DNA of 64,000 nt, from the NCBI GenBank assembly GCA_936450465.1, contig OW388299.1:38637548-38701547 (forward strand). The letters run 5' to 3'. Position numbers and translations under genes: made by a program. The stretch comes from Gibbula magus. Its lineage: Eukaryota > Mollusca > Gastropoda > Trochida > Trochidae. The first letter of the stretch is position 1. The number at the start of each line of letters is the position of its first letter. The notes beneath the pieces were generated by a model. It was not told the origin of the DNA and did no database searches. It saw nothing but the letters and a program-made list of their open reading frames with translations. Below, piece after piece: positions 11,944 through 25,300 of this stretch.

Positions 11944-12202
11944 ATGACCATCAACTAATCTCCTCAGCATAATTTTTTTTATTGTATTTTGCTATCATAT
12001 GTTTTACAATATTTTTAAGTGTGAGTTGTATGTTTTAATGAGAATCTGTTTCAGCCTGTGTGAATCTTAATTAATGGATGACAATGGGAATGACTCAGTC
12101 TGGAAACAAGCAGAGTGAAAGATATGTGTATGTTTATTTGTATGTATGTAGGTATGGAATTTTGGATGAATTAATGAATGGATGTTTGTGAGGACTGATG
12201 GA

Positions 12203-12820
12203 TGTGTGTATGATATCCGTGTGTGTATGGTATCTGTGTGTGTATGGTATCTGTGTGTGTATGGTATCTGTGTGTGTATGATATCCGTGTGTGTATGGTA
12301 TCTGTGTGTGTATGGTATCTGTGTGTGTATGGTATATGTGTGTGTATGATATCCGTGTGTGTATGATATCCGTGTGTGTATGGTATCTGTGTGTGTATGG
12401 TATCTGTGTGTGTATGGTATCCGTGTGTGTATGATATCCGTGTGTGTATGATATCTGTGTGTGTATGATATCCGTGTGTGTATGGTATCTGTGTGTGTAT
12501 GGTATCTGTGTGTGTATGGTATATGTGTGTGTATGATATCCGTGTGTGTATGATATCCGTGTGTGTATGATATCCGCGTGTGTATGATATCCGTGTGTGT
12601 ATGGTATCTGTGTGTGTATGGTATCTGTGTGTGTATGGTATCTGTGTGTGTATGGTATCTGTGTGTGTATGATATCCGTGTGTGTATGGTATCTGTGTGT
12701 GTATGGTATCTGTGTGTGTATGGTATCTGTGTGTGTATGGTATCTGTGTGTGTATGGTATCTGTGTGTGTATGGTATCTCTGTGTGTATGGTATCTCTGT
12801 GTGTATGGTATCTGTGTGTG
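12203..12820. repeat. 16-bp minisatellite (TGTGTGTATGGTATCT)n
   Basis: About 38-39 tandem copies with two main variants, ...GGTATCT and ...GATATCC. Because stop codons are absent from the unit, several long spurious ORFs appear on both strands. It sits in the 3' untranslated part of the LINE. Confidence 0.97.
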
Positions 12821-13043
12821 TATATATGTATGAAAGTTGCAATGTGTATAACTGTATCGTTTATATGTTATGAAAGCTACATTGAGTGTAAATGTATGGT
12901 ATGATTGGTATTTGTTTATGTAAATTGTAAATGAATTTTAAAACTTGATGTATTTTAAGGTGTCATTTCGGCCTTAACAGGCCCGGTGTTGTTTTAAATG
13001 TAATATGTGTATGTAATATGTAACACATGACACGGTAATAAAC

Positions 13044-13044
<1 letters not shown>

Positions 13045-13080
<36 letters not shown>
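13045..13080 (+). repeat. (ATT)12 microsatellite tail of the LINE
   Basis: Twelve ATT units directly after an AATAAA signal and directly before the right flanking repeat. This marks the 3' end of the retrotransposed copy. Confidence 0.95.
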
Positions 13081-13082
<2 letters not shown>

Positions 13083-13361
13083 ATAATGGATACATTTTTC
13101 ATGAATATAGTGAACTAATGGACTGAATATAATTAGGCAATGTGGAGTACCTGTGGCGGGTGCCTTCACTCAAGACAAAACCTGAGGGTAGTGGCTTGGG
13201 GAGGCGGGGAAGTTGAGCTGCGGGCGCCGGGTTGAGCTCGAGGGTCATGTTGGGGGTGGGGTGGGGGTCTGAGGGGGGGGGGCTTGATTGGAAGGGGGTT
13301 TGGTAGCAGGCGTCAGGTGTTGACTGCTTTGAGCTTGAGGATGAGAGAAGAGAACTTTATG
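13081..13361. repeat. Right 281-bp direct repeat flanking the LINE
   Basis: Second copy of 10889-11164; it begins immediately after the (ATT)n tail and ends at TTTATG before unrelated sequence. Its G-run is longer than in the left copy. Confidence 0.9.
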
Positions 13362-14629
13362 TTAACAATGCGTGGCAAGACTGGGGTCAGCCTTAAACAA
13401 TAACTTACTCATTCACTCACTCTGGTTGATGACGTTTACATAAATATAAATGCCAATGTTCTAGGTTTAGACATGGAATCAGATTTCTGCCTTGGAACTC
13501 ACACTCACACGGGCATTTACCTCGTAGAATAGCGTTAGAAAGACACACATATATGCATGTATGTTAATTCCAAAGCATTAGGCCTACATTCCGGTACCTA
13601 AACCTTTGAATGACATTGCAGCAGAGCATTGGTCGAGCATACGTTGTCCACACTCTCAACAGTTTTTCACTCAGAATGATACTAGTGCTGTTTTCTGACC
13701 TCCCTTAACCAGACCTGCCCCAAATCAGCATTTCTAAGACGTGATGGTGCAGAAATTCTGTGGAAGCTTTTTGTTATTTTGAACAATCCACATAATTTTC
13801 CCAATCGAAAAACAACGATTACAGGATCCTGGATGGTAAACTCTCCTATAAAGAGAAGGTAATTTTCGTTCACTGAAGTGAAATTCTGATTCATAATCCT
13901 TTTACTTAGTATGCTGTAAACAAATAGCATCATTGGCCCTGTACCTGATAGGACTTTAAATAATATATTGTAAAAGGCTTTGTGAACGTTTATATTTTTC
14001 ATTTTCCAGAAGTTGTCAAGGAGTCTTCATTTATATTCCCAATTGGACAAGGAGCCTACACATAGGTTTTCCGTCTGTTGTCTGCATTCTACAAATATAA
14101 AACCCAAAGAACATGCAAACTTGTCTTCTGGGTGACAGGATTCATTGGTAAATCAAGGCGTTTCGTTTCAGCACAACTGGTTTCACATATTTACAAGTCC
14201 TAGTCTTCATCTGACAAAACAAATGTTTTCAAATTTTGAGCTTCTTAACAATACTTGATACTTACTGAAGAAAAGTCAAAAGACTGTTTGGTGTGAACAC
14301 TCTGTACGACCATATTTAAGAGGGAGGAGGGGTTGATAAAGACCAAATGAAAAAATTTTAGTCTCCATGTAACAAAGATAAATTTGCACTTCCTTTGTCA
14401 ATTTGTTTTCGAGAAGACATTTTAGGGATAATGCCGTCCATATTTGAATGGGAATCGAGACCAAATGTGCAAACTTTGATCCCCAAAGTGCAAGGTACCA
14501 AAACGTCGAAAATGTTAAAATTTTATGGATGAAGTCTATGAAGCATATTTAAACGTCTCCGCACCCCATTCTTAAAACCTTTTTTCTCCTGAGTATATAA
14601 AGAAGAAAACATAAACAATAACAGATTTG
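13362..14629. other. Intergenic stretch, no gene recognised
   Basis: It contains a 106-codon minus-strand ORF (13682-14002) and a 62-codon one (14276-14464). Neither has recognisable domains or nearby splice-consistent partners. I see nothing else. Confidence 0.5.
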
Positions 14630-15489
14630 GAACATCTTTATTTGTCATCATACTTGGTATCTATACATTACATAATATTTATTGTACACCACATTGCTTT
14701 ATCAGCTAAACATGACATTATGACACAGATATATATCAGTGTTCTAATTCTTACACACAATTATCTGTCATGACATAGATACAAAAATAATCATCATACA
14801 GAAACTTATATCACAGTAATAAAGTGGCAAAATTGATTTGAAAATATTCTAACATTTGATGCACAGTCTTGTATCATATAAATATGTGTCATACACTATA
14901 TAAGATTATATGACATATCTATTATTGCCCAAGCCTGTGAATTTAGTTTTAAAGAGTGATTAATGCTCAAATGTTAGCACTTGGGCTGTCCTGAAACGTC
15001 CCATACATCAGGATCCTCTTAAGGTGATGTGAGAATGTAAAACAAGAATAACAATAGAACCAATAGGCTCAGGGAATCAGTGTTTTGCAGTCACATAGCG
15101 TTTACAAATACACTGATGGAGCAGGATGATTTAATGCAAATGATTTTTCTAGCCACTAATATACATACACCTTCTATTCATTTTAGGACAGGCAAGATGT
15201 GTTGATTTCAGCATAAAGTACTATTATTTACATTGAAATGAATAATAACATAAGTGATGTACAGAGAAAGTGATCTGAGTAGTGCATGAATTTTCTTAGA
15301 TTCACAGCTTCAACTGACGAGAAACAAATATTTGTCATGATCATTATATTATGAAGGTCATATCAAAATATCAAAATCTTGTCAGTAGATGGGGCCTCAG
15401 TCCTCAATTGAATTTTTAATTACCGGGTATATTGGCATAAAAGATGAAAATATATTCTCATAGTTTTAGTGCATTGAATTGTGATGATC

Positions 15490-15800
15490 CATCATGAGGT
15501 GATGTGATGTGAGTTCAGGTTGAACGCCGTTTTCAAGAGTATTTCACTTATATCATGGCATTATTGCATGGGGAAAGCCTGAAAGTGAAACACCCTTGTG
15601 TCTATGCAGTGAAACCTGCAAGCCTTGGCTGGAACTAGCGAACCATGGGTGGCACTGCACTGAAATTCAGTGTAGCATTGGACCCAAACCTTAATGCATG
15701 TAGAACAGATCTCTACTGCAGAAAAAGTTGCCAAGTTCCTGGTGTAATTCGAACCAAGGACCCCTTGACCTGCACCTGAACACGTCTTGTGATAAGTAAT
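15490..15800 (-). mobile_element. tRNA-derived SINE, minus orientation
   Basis: Homologous to the copies at 28750, 34175, 48514 and 61484. Read on the minus strand, a degenerate B-box-like TGGTTCGAATTAC lies near 15755, followed by the shared body (GAACCATGGGTGG and CTGAAATTCAGTGTAGCATT read on plus) and an AC-rich 3' end near 15500. No coding capacity. Confidence 0.75.
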
Positions 15801-16535
15801 CATACATATTTGGACTTCATAATATTACAATGTAATATACCTTTGTTCAAAAGAATTCTTTTACATAAAACAAACTAAGAATAACAACAATTTTCAATAT
15901 TTAAGAATAATAAAGATGATAATATAGACTAGCAGACACTTAAATATTGAAAATAGGAGAGACCTTCACATGTTGTCTTAGATGAAATGGAATGGAAGAA
16001 GTAATCAACTAACATATAAATAAACATAGATGATCTTACCAAGATGAGAAACTACAATATTGTTAAGTTTCATAGGTTTTCTAGAAAATGAGATTATGAA
16101 GAATGAAGAACAATTTATGGATATACATGTCACAAAAAAGGAATTGTACATCCATAAAATAGTTCTTCATTCTACAATATTATTTTTTCAAATTGAATTA
16201 AATTATTAATTTTCAGCAATATAGCTGGATTTTGGCACCATACAAATATGAGTATATATGATAACGTTCTTATCTAATATACAATGCAATACAACAATCG
16301 ACAGGATAGAGAAATAATATAAAACATATATAACAGAATCTGTCCGATTCGTTGAGTATTTTACATCAAATAGGGCTGAAACTGATACCAGAGATGGCAC
16401 TGCAATATTTGTTTACAACTAATTACCAGTAACAAAATCTTTAATTGTGAAAGTATAAATATTCCAGCGATCTGATTGGTTGAGAGGCAATCACGTGACC
16501 ATTGACAGAAAAGCGCACAGACCCCACACTGAGTC

Positions 16536-16915
16536 CTGTCTGATTAAAATTGACAGTTTTCGGAGGAATAAAAATTGCAAAATAATGCATCTACCGGGAT
16601 ATAAACTCATATCAGTTGGAGGTTTCCTCACAAAACCGTCTGGTAACAGCCCGTAGACTCCCATGTTCTGCCGCAATTCAGTTAACCAATCACAAGACCA
16701 ACAAAAGCTTTCAGTACGAGATCCTAGGGGCAGATAACTCCAAACAGCTATCCTTTCGTCTCTTCCAAATGCTTTCAAAATGGCAACCGTTTAAAAACTG
16801 TGATGTGATTGGTTAGCTATTAGAATGGGCTTCGTCTGCGCTAAACTGGTTCGGAACACGTGTCTATACGGGGTGTTCTCGGACCTTGTGGCAAGGAATC
16901 TACAGAATCTGTTGC
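16536..16915. mobile_element. MITE family A, copy with a diverged right end
   Basis: It begins CTGTCTGATTAAAATTGAC and follows the 8596-9019 copy closely (for example CGGGATATAAACTCATAT and GTCTATACGGGGTGTTC). Homology stops near 16915 without the expected inverted terminus, so the right end is lost or replaced. Confidence 0.75.
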
Positions 16916-17297
16916 ATTTAGATTTAGATTTAACATATCAGTTTCACACAGTAACTTTACAGTTAGACCCCAATTTCTATGCAAATGATGATTCTCTTCA
17001 CTGCATGACTCACTTTCTGGATGATTTGCAACTGTAACCAAATTTGCGGATAAAAAGGGTCTGACTGTACATCAATTTTTTTTACATTTTGAAGTATCCA
17101 AACCATTGATCAAAAAATAAATATTCCATTTCATACGTTTTTTTGTATTACAAAGCAACAATCTACCATTCCCTTCCCGAGCACTTCATCAACCTAGGAT
17201 TTGAAAGCATCATCTGTCTCTTGTTCCATTGCATGCGTATCCATTTCAGCCCTAAGATCTAATGAGCATTTATTTAAAATTAAAGTTTTTGCACATC

Positions 17298-17509
17298 TCA
17301 ACTACCAGACTTGCAGGTGAACTTTGACTTGTCCGGCTTAACTCCCCCTGGTGCGAGGTCAACAATCAATGCCTGGGTCAAGGTCAGTCCAAATATAAAG
17401 GCTCCTAACACAATAAACGTGCAAGAGAAATACTTGAAGAACTTATACTTCCTTTGATCATACGTAGGGTCTCCTATCCTGGTGAGTGAGATCTTCAGTA
17501 GACACATGC
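17298..17509 (-). CDS. SLC38A7: SLC38 coding exon 9 (residues 395-464, stop)
   Basis: Acceptor ATTTTCAG. It encodes a loop, the last helix ([19 protein letters not shown]) and a short hydrophilic tail ending CKSGS before TGA (complement of 17298-17300). Confidence 0.95.
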
Positions 17510-20500
17510 CTGAAAATAGATATAACCATATAGTCATTTTAGGTAGAGCATGATCTTCATCCTACTCATAGTTCATTCTTTATCTAACTTATAAACCAAC
17601 AAACTAAATATTTATTCTATAGGAAAATAAGAAATTTTCTAGCTATAAATATCTAGACTGTGCTTCACTTTTGGATGAACATGATCTAAATAATACTCAA
17701 GGGTCATGCTTTATCTAACTTATAAACCAATAATATTTTTAATATTCATTGATTCAGTAATTTTTCTAGCTACTACATATCTCTACATTGTGTTTTACTT
17801 TCAAATATTGAAGCTATCAGAGAGCTTGACATTAGAGTTTGAGTTAGGCTTATGTACAGACATATTGCAACATTGTAACATTGTGAATGTAATGCCTGAA
17901 TTGATGAGGGTTTTTTTTCTTTCTGTTGACGCTCTCACCTCATGGTTAGGTCGCCCAAACACTAACCCACACACCCTCTTCAATGAAAATCCTAGACCCA
18001 TCCCATAAAAAAATCATTAATGTTAATTGATATCAATTATGGAACAAAAAATAAAATTTCTATCAATCTACTACAGTAATGTTGTAAATTACCGAAAGAA
18101 ACAAGTCACAGTTTCCTATCATTTCCTCAATAGATATCATTGAAATATCAAACAAACCTGGAAATATGAATATAAAGACGGCAGCGAGTGCCCCCAACAT
18201 CTGAATGACGACCCCGATGTTGGGTATGAAGACAGCGAGGGCGAGTGTGGAGCTGAACCAGACAAGAGTCGTGATGATTCTCCGCATCCTCTCTCTCTCC
18301 ATGATTCTCTCCGGGCTGATCCGCATCAACTTGATCCAGATACTCTCGAACGCAGCTCTGGGAAAAAAATATCTAACTTAATTCTAATACTTGAGAAACA
18401 AACAGATAATGATTTTAACACTTTAGCAGCTTTATTAGTGTCAAACCATTCAATTTACAGGGAACATAACTTGGTAATAATATGAGATATTCCGAAATTG
18501 ACCACTGGTGAAACATAGACTAGCCCCAAATAATCAAAGCCCAGTATGTAGAAAGCACAATGTTTATATCAAATGTATCAAATGTATCAAATGTATCAAA
18601 TGTCTTCCAGCATTAGTACTAAAAGGGTATGATAGCAATTTCACATATATGCAAAAAGTGTTCATGAGCATTTATAAATAACAAGTAGAAAATCCTAATG
18701 TCTGAAACTTTCACCTTCATGATCAGCATTGTCATACTGGTCTTGATATATTTGACTACATCGGTTGATCAGCTTATATAACCCTTCGAGGTTGATTAGA
18801 TGTGTGAGTGCAAGGGAACATGTAATGGAAGCCTAAGGGTACACTTATGTAGCACAAGGGTAGACTTATGTAGAACAAGGGTAGACTTATGTAGCACAAG
18901 GGTAGACTTATGTAGCACAAGGAAACACTTATGTAGGACAAGGGTACACTTATGTAACACAATGGTACACTTATGTAACACATGGGTACACTTATGTGAC
19001 ACAAGGGTAAACTTTCCGTATATTACCGGGTATAAGTCGAGAATTTGATACCAAAAATTAGGGGGTCAAGGAGGGTAATGTAAGGGTATGTAACACAAGG
19101 GTACACTAATGTAGCACATGGAACCACTCATGTAAGACAAGGAACCACTTATGTAACACAAGGGTACACTTATGTAACACAAGGAATCACTTATGTAACA
19201 CAAGGAAACACTAATGTAGCAGAAGGAAACACTCATGTAAGACTAGGAACCACTTATGTAACACAAGGGTACACTAATGTAGCACATGGAAACACTCATG
19301 TAAGACTAGGAACCACTTATGTAACACAAGGGTACACTTATGTAACACAAGGAATCACTTATGTAACACAAGGAAACACTAATGTAGCAGAAGGAAACAC
19401 TTATGTAACACAAGGAAACACTAATGTAGCACACGGGTAGACTTATGTAGCACAAGGTTACACTTATGCAACACAAGGAAACACTTATGCAGCACAAAGA
19501 AACACTTATGTAACACAAGGAAACACTTATGTAACACAAGGAAACACTTATGTAGCACAAGGGTAGACTTATGTAGCACAAGGAAACAATTATGTAACAC
19601 AAGGAAACACTTATGCAACACAAGGGTACACTTATGTAACACAAGGGTACATTTATGTAGCACAAGGGTACACTTATGTAACACAAGGTTATACTTATGT
19701 AGTATAAGGGAACACTTATGTAACACAAGGAAACACTTATGTAACACAAGGGTACACTTCTACATGTAACACAAGGTTACACAAATTTAGCACAAGGAAA
19801 CATTCATGTAAGACAAGGAAACACTTCTGTAGCTGAAGGGTACACATATGTAACACAAGGGTACACATATGTAACACAAGGGTAAATTTACGTAGCCCAA
19901 GGGTAAACTTATGTAGCACAAGGAAACACTTATGTTGCACAAGGGTACACTTATGTAACACAAGGGTACACTTATGTAGCACAAGGAAACACTTATGTAA
20001 CACATGAAACACAAAGCACATAGAAATAAACAAAGGAAGCACAAGTAAACACTAACAAAGCACATCAAAGCATAAGGATTTATGAAGCACCATGGAAATA
20101 TTTATGAAGCCCATGAAGAGGCAGAAGGAAGAACATGAAGGGAGCAGAAAGAAACACATTTGAAAACAAGGATGAAACTTGCTTACCTTCCACAGAAGAG
20201 TAGTATAGGGTAAGTTGTGTAGGTCTTGATGGCAATGAGAACAACTGCTATAATCACTGAGGTGTCAGGATCAAAGGACAAGAGAATATCAGCAGTGATT
20301 GCGTGTCCAAACTGCAGGTATCCGAGTGCTGCTGTAACTGTGTACGTCAGCACACATAGGACCATCGCCACGGTAACAGTTTTAGAAAATTCTTTCACAT
20401 TTCTTGGTTCCATACAGGAATATATTGGAATGATGCTAACATGGCACTGAAAACAAAATGGTTGGTATATTTTAGAAATAAATGTCACTGAGATAATAAA

Positions 20501-22310
20501 CAAACGTTACAATGTTTTATCATACAATGAGCAATGAAAACTGGGATTTTTCAGCGAAATAATATACTGTCTATCAAGTTACAGTGTATATTTCACTATG
20601 ATCAGTGACTGATATAATATATCACTACTCAAAGGTTAAAGTTCAAGAGTTTGACGTCATAAAACAATGGTCTGACGTAACAAATTCTCTTATGATGTCA
20701 CATTGTTACCGTGGGATCTCAGCATGAAAACGACCCTGTTGTGGCGTAATTACAAGGATAACATCATATAATAAATGAAATATTTGTCGTGAGGTATTAA
20801 AGTTATATATTTTCGTGAAAATATCAACTTTCTACCTCACTCAATAAGATAAACATGGTATTAAAGGTCCATCCATTGTGTTTCATAAAAAAATATTTGG
20901 CTTTAATACGTTCCAACTCACCACATGTGCTGTCTACAATACAAATAAATTCACTCAGCTTGCATATTTATCCCCAATCGCCAAATATATCACAATTACT
21001 AGTTTCCAATTAAAATTGAGTAACGTCATTATGCATGTGCAGAAACCGAAACTGCACGTTCCCTTTACATGCACAGTAGTTATGTGACCTATTATACATT
21101 ATCAACTCAAATTTGTCTCTTTGTCTGTTATAAATAAGATTCCAGAATTACGTTTGACTCATTGACGCGCGCCACATGCTGTGCATTGTCCGGGTTTTCG
21201 ATCAGAAATCACTACTTTTACCTTCATATCGTCAATATGCTAAGTCTACTATCATCAAAACGGTAGTTTTCGGTAACAGTCGGTACCTCTCGATAAAGTA
21301 AAACCATTTATAACGTTTGCAACATGTGACCCCCAACAACACAATGGATGTACCTTTAATCAAGAAAAGACAGATATCCTCTGTATATATGGAAGTTGGT
21401 AAATTGTCAAAGGGAGGTAATTTGTTGTAGATTTTATGTTACCATGATCACAGTAACATAACGTATCAAGTGGTTTAAACCCCCTACTTTTGAAAACATT
21501 TTGTAAAGAATTACCTGGTAAGCAAAACAGATTGTAGGTACCACAAGGAAAATATCCATCCAGTTGTCTGGACTGAAATAGAAAATTAAAAAAAGAAGAA
21601 ATACTGAGAAATAAAATTTGAAATATAACGTGGGTGAGCTGTTTAAATCACACTGGCTTGTAATATTGCAAGGAGAAAGCCTGTAATGTATTAAGTGTTG
21701 ATAGAACAAACAAATCATGGGTGAATTTAATCAGATGTATTGAAATGTGAATTCAAAGATGAGTGTGAGTGTGAGCGGTTATAGGAATAGTAATAAATAT
21801 TGTTTAATTGAACTTCTATTCTAGGGTATAACTGATATATCATGAACAAATTGGTACCGATTTATCATCTTACTGTTTTTGATCTTCCTCTCCAATACAA
21901 GGCCTAACTCACACGAGTCTCTATATCTGACTAATTTAAGCCTTGCTGCATTTTTCACATTTTCTGTGCCAGAGATTCAGCACGCTGCACCTGAACTTAG
22001 TACAATCAGAAATATCTGGCACAGAAATGTTGAGGAAATGCAGCAAGGCTTAAATTAGTCAGTGATAGAGACTGGTGCAAGGTATATGTTACAATATCAT
22101 GTGATAAAAGACTCTAAATTAATGATCCCTAAACTGTAGCAACAAATTGTCCCTGCCGGACATAGAAGTGTCTCTATAAACATGGCCGACAAACAGTGAT
22201 TGAATGTTAGTGATGTTTGTTTTCACTGAAATAGGATTATGAACTATCTTGAAACAGTATATATATATGCTTTATAGATAGGTAGGTCTGCATATATATA
22301 TATATACATT

Positions 22311-22358
<48 letters not shown>

Positions 22359-25300
22359 GAGTCTTTCAAATAGTAAATAGATCAGACTTACGCCGTTTTG
22401 ATGAGTTCCGGTGGATCATGAGGAAGAAAGTACTTTACTGCAACCATGACAACAACGTAAATAATCCCTATCACACCAACGATGCTGCAAAAGAAGATAC
22501 AAAACAATCAATATCATAGTTCATTTCCTGTAATAGAAAATAGGGGCATAACCAGTAAAGGATTTGATTTGTCATCTGAATTAAAGATATAGATACACTT
22601 GGAAATTGTTTACAACTACGATAGTAAAACTGCAGTATTTTACCTTTGGTTGTTGCACCGTACATCAAAGTGTATTTTTGGTTTGTATCGCATACCATAT
22701 TTTATGTTGATAATTTCACAAAATGAATGTTATTAAAAGTTTCACTTGTTTTCATTTTTATGTTAACAAAACTTCATCTTCATGAAAAAATGTGTTTTGT
22801 AGTGACTTTAGTTTCTTGTTTTCTTGGATCTGAACTAAACCCAAAATGTAGCGAACTGAGGTCCTCTATTACAATACATGCCGAACTGAAGCTAAATTAC
22901 ACTGATTTTCTTTAATATAAACATCAGTAGATTGCTTGTTCTAATATACTCTTTATTCCTTATATCTCATTTCATAAATAATTAGATTTTTTACTAATTT
23001 TCATATTGTTTGGAGATTTATAGTCATAAGGCAGATCAAGAAATTGCCTGTGAAAGAGGATTGGCTGAAAGAATTTCAGATCATTTTACTTACCTTGCAT
23101 ATTTTAGGAAATCTATTCTTCTTGGAAAGCACAAGGGCAATATTAGAACGATGGACGTGACAACAACATAAAACGCTCTCTCCATGTAGATAGGGCGATG
23201 ATCACAGTATGTGTCCTTGGCAATGAACAGAAAGACTGAAACATAATTGATGAAGGAACAATTACTTTTAGCCTGATATTAAAGTAATAAATAATAAATA
23301 ATAAATAATAAATTCATAGAGTATTTGACATAAATTAATGCCAGCTTAATTGCGCCTAACCTGGCGATCCTGGTTCAATTTTTGCTCGGAGCTTGTAATG
23401 TTTCTAAATAACCCACGTCTTGGCCTGAAATATTTAGGTCTGTACGATATTACTGCTTTAATTTACTTCATCAAAAATTTTATCCGCAAATTTCATTTTT
23501 TTCAGTAATTGTTTTTGTTTGTCAAGTTCTGCAAGTAATCTTATCTAAAGTGTAATGTAAAACTGCATATAGAAGTATAAAACTGTGAAAATGAAGTTCA
23601 TTCAATATATTATTGTAATACATTATCAGGTTCAATATCCAGCCTAGAATAGAAACTGAAGACTCCTTTCACTGGTCACAGAGTTACCTCCCTTAGTACT
23701 TACACTCTTCCCATTGGTCGCCGATGATGATGAGGAAAGTAATACAAGTCCCGTAGCAGTAGACGAGGAGAGTGAAAGAGCTCGCCACCTCCGCTTTCCG
23801 TCCGCACACAGAACGCACAACATCCTGGTAGGTCGCGCTCTGCTTCAGGTCCGAACAGTACGCAAGGATGAAAATCGCAGTCACCACAAAAACCAAGAAT
23901 ATCTGAAAACCAAAAATATTGACTTCTTTAAATGAATTCACCAGGCATGCATACTTCCACACTGCATGATTCTTGAAAATTACATAAATGCAAGTGAGGT
24001 GATATTTTTCGAAATTGAACCACTTACGCTTGACTCGCAGATGTAAAATTATGTTTGATGGGACAAAAGTGTGTTACAAGTGTTGCAAACTGTGATCACA
24101 ATTATGCGAGAATCGTGAATTATGTTCCGTATGCAACAGAGATTAGGATTAAAGAAATGAGTGGAGTTAGCTCTGTAGGGAGAGAATGTAAATACCAGGA
24201 GAACTGCAGGATCACTGTTAAAGGTGCATCCATTGTGTTTCATAAAATTTGATTTGGCTGAATACGTTCCAACACGTCATATGTGATGTTAACAATACAA
24301 ACAAATTCACTAAGCTTGCATATTCATCCCCAATCGCCAAATATATCATAATTACTAGTTTTCAATAAAAATCGAGTGACATCATTATGCATGTGCCTAA
24401 ACCGAAAGTTCATGTCCTATTTACATGAACAATAGTTATATGACCTATTAAACATTATCAACCCAAATTTGTTATTTTATCTGGTTTAAATAAGGTTCCA
24501 AAATTACGTTTGACTCATTGGCGCGCGCCACACCCAGTGCATTGTCCGGTTTTCGATCAGAAATCGACACTTTTACCTTCATATCGTCAATATACTAATT
24601 CGAGTATCATCAAAATGGTAGTTTTCGGTAACAGTTGGTACTTCTCGATAAAGTAAGACCATTTATAACGTTTGGCATATTTGACCCCCAGCAACACAAT
24701 GGATGTACCTTTAAAGACAATACTTTAAATCTTCATGAGGTCATGGAACAGGTTTCCTCGATGTTACCTTCTATGAGTTTATTATGACAGTGCAGTAAAG
24801 TTGAAACTCACTGATTGGATAAGGATAGCTATAACCACGCCTCCTGCTTGATCATAGGCCTGAGGGAAGTTAAGAAGCCCCGCCCCTAGAGCTGCATTGA
24901 CCACTAGAAACGCAGAGATGAACCAAGAAGAACCTGGCGAAATGAGATAAAACAAATAATTACATTTACATTGATGATGATAATGATAAAATGATAATGA
25001 TAGGATGATAATCATAAAATGATAATCATAAAATGATAATCATAAAATGATGATAATCATAAAATGATGATAATCATAAAATGATGATAATCATAATGAT
25101 AAAATGATAATGATGAAATGACAATGTTTATTGAGAGAATTAAATGAAAAGTAGCTTTAACTTTGAAACATTTTGATGTGTTGATTTTCTTCTCTGTTTC
25201 TACTCCATATAACCATCAGTGAAAGGACTAGCTTTACTGTACCTCCCTTTCCTCACATAATGATTATCATTACTCATTTATTACTATCATGTTCATCATT

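Larger units (their letters stand above)
11165..13080 (+). mobile_element. 5'-truncated non-LTR retrotransposon (LINE) with (ATT)n tail
   Basis: In order it contains the C-terminal part of a LINE polyprotein (11165-11943), a 3' untranslated part expanded by a 16-bp minisatellite (12203-12820), an AATAAA at about 13037 and an (ATT)12 tail. It is flanked by 276/281-bp direct repeats. The endonuclease and catalytic reverse transcriptase are missing, so it cannot be autonomous. The protein tail is related to the LINE relic at 53084-56238. Confidence 0.85.
14630..17297 (-). other. Probable 3' untranslated region of the SLC38 gene
   Basis: Downstream (minus strand) of the SLC38 stop codon there is no further coding exon. 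A TTTATT at about 14638-14643 is an AATAAA on the minus strand, followed on that strand by a short spacer and then unrelated sequence. This would give a long 3' UTR containing a SINE (15490-15800) and a MITE A copy (16536-16915). An earlier polyadenylation site is possible. Confidence 0.35.

Noticed and set aside
12171..12842. 223-codon minus ORF of repeated YHTHTDTIHT and its plus-strand partners
   Set aside because: Direct consequence of the 16-bp satellite; no non-repetitive protein sequence.
10889..13361. LTR retrotransposon or Penelope-like element with terminal direct repeats
   Set aside because: The enclosed protein is a LINE C-terminus with an AATAAA-(ATT)n tail, and the repeats lack LTR-type ends; a long target duplication fits better, though the Penelope-type alternative is not formally excluded.
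17706..18008. 100-codon plus ORF in SLC38 intron 8
   Set aside because: No domain, AT-rich composition, and located in an intron of a solid gene.
19306..20068. Long minus ORFs of repeated CYISVSL / LHKCTLV blocks
   Set aside because: Translation of the 21-bp minisatellite within an SLC38 intron.
22288..22357. Repeated YIYIYI peptide from a plus ORF
   Set aside because: Pure (TA)n microsatellite translation.
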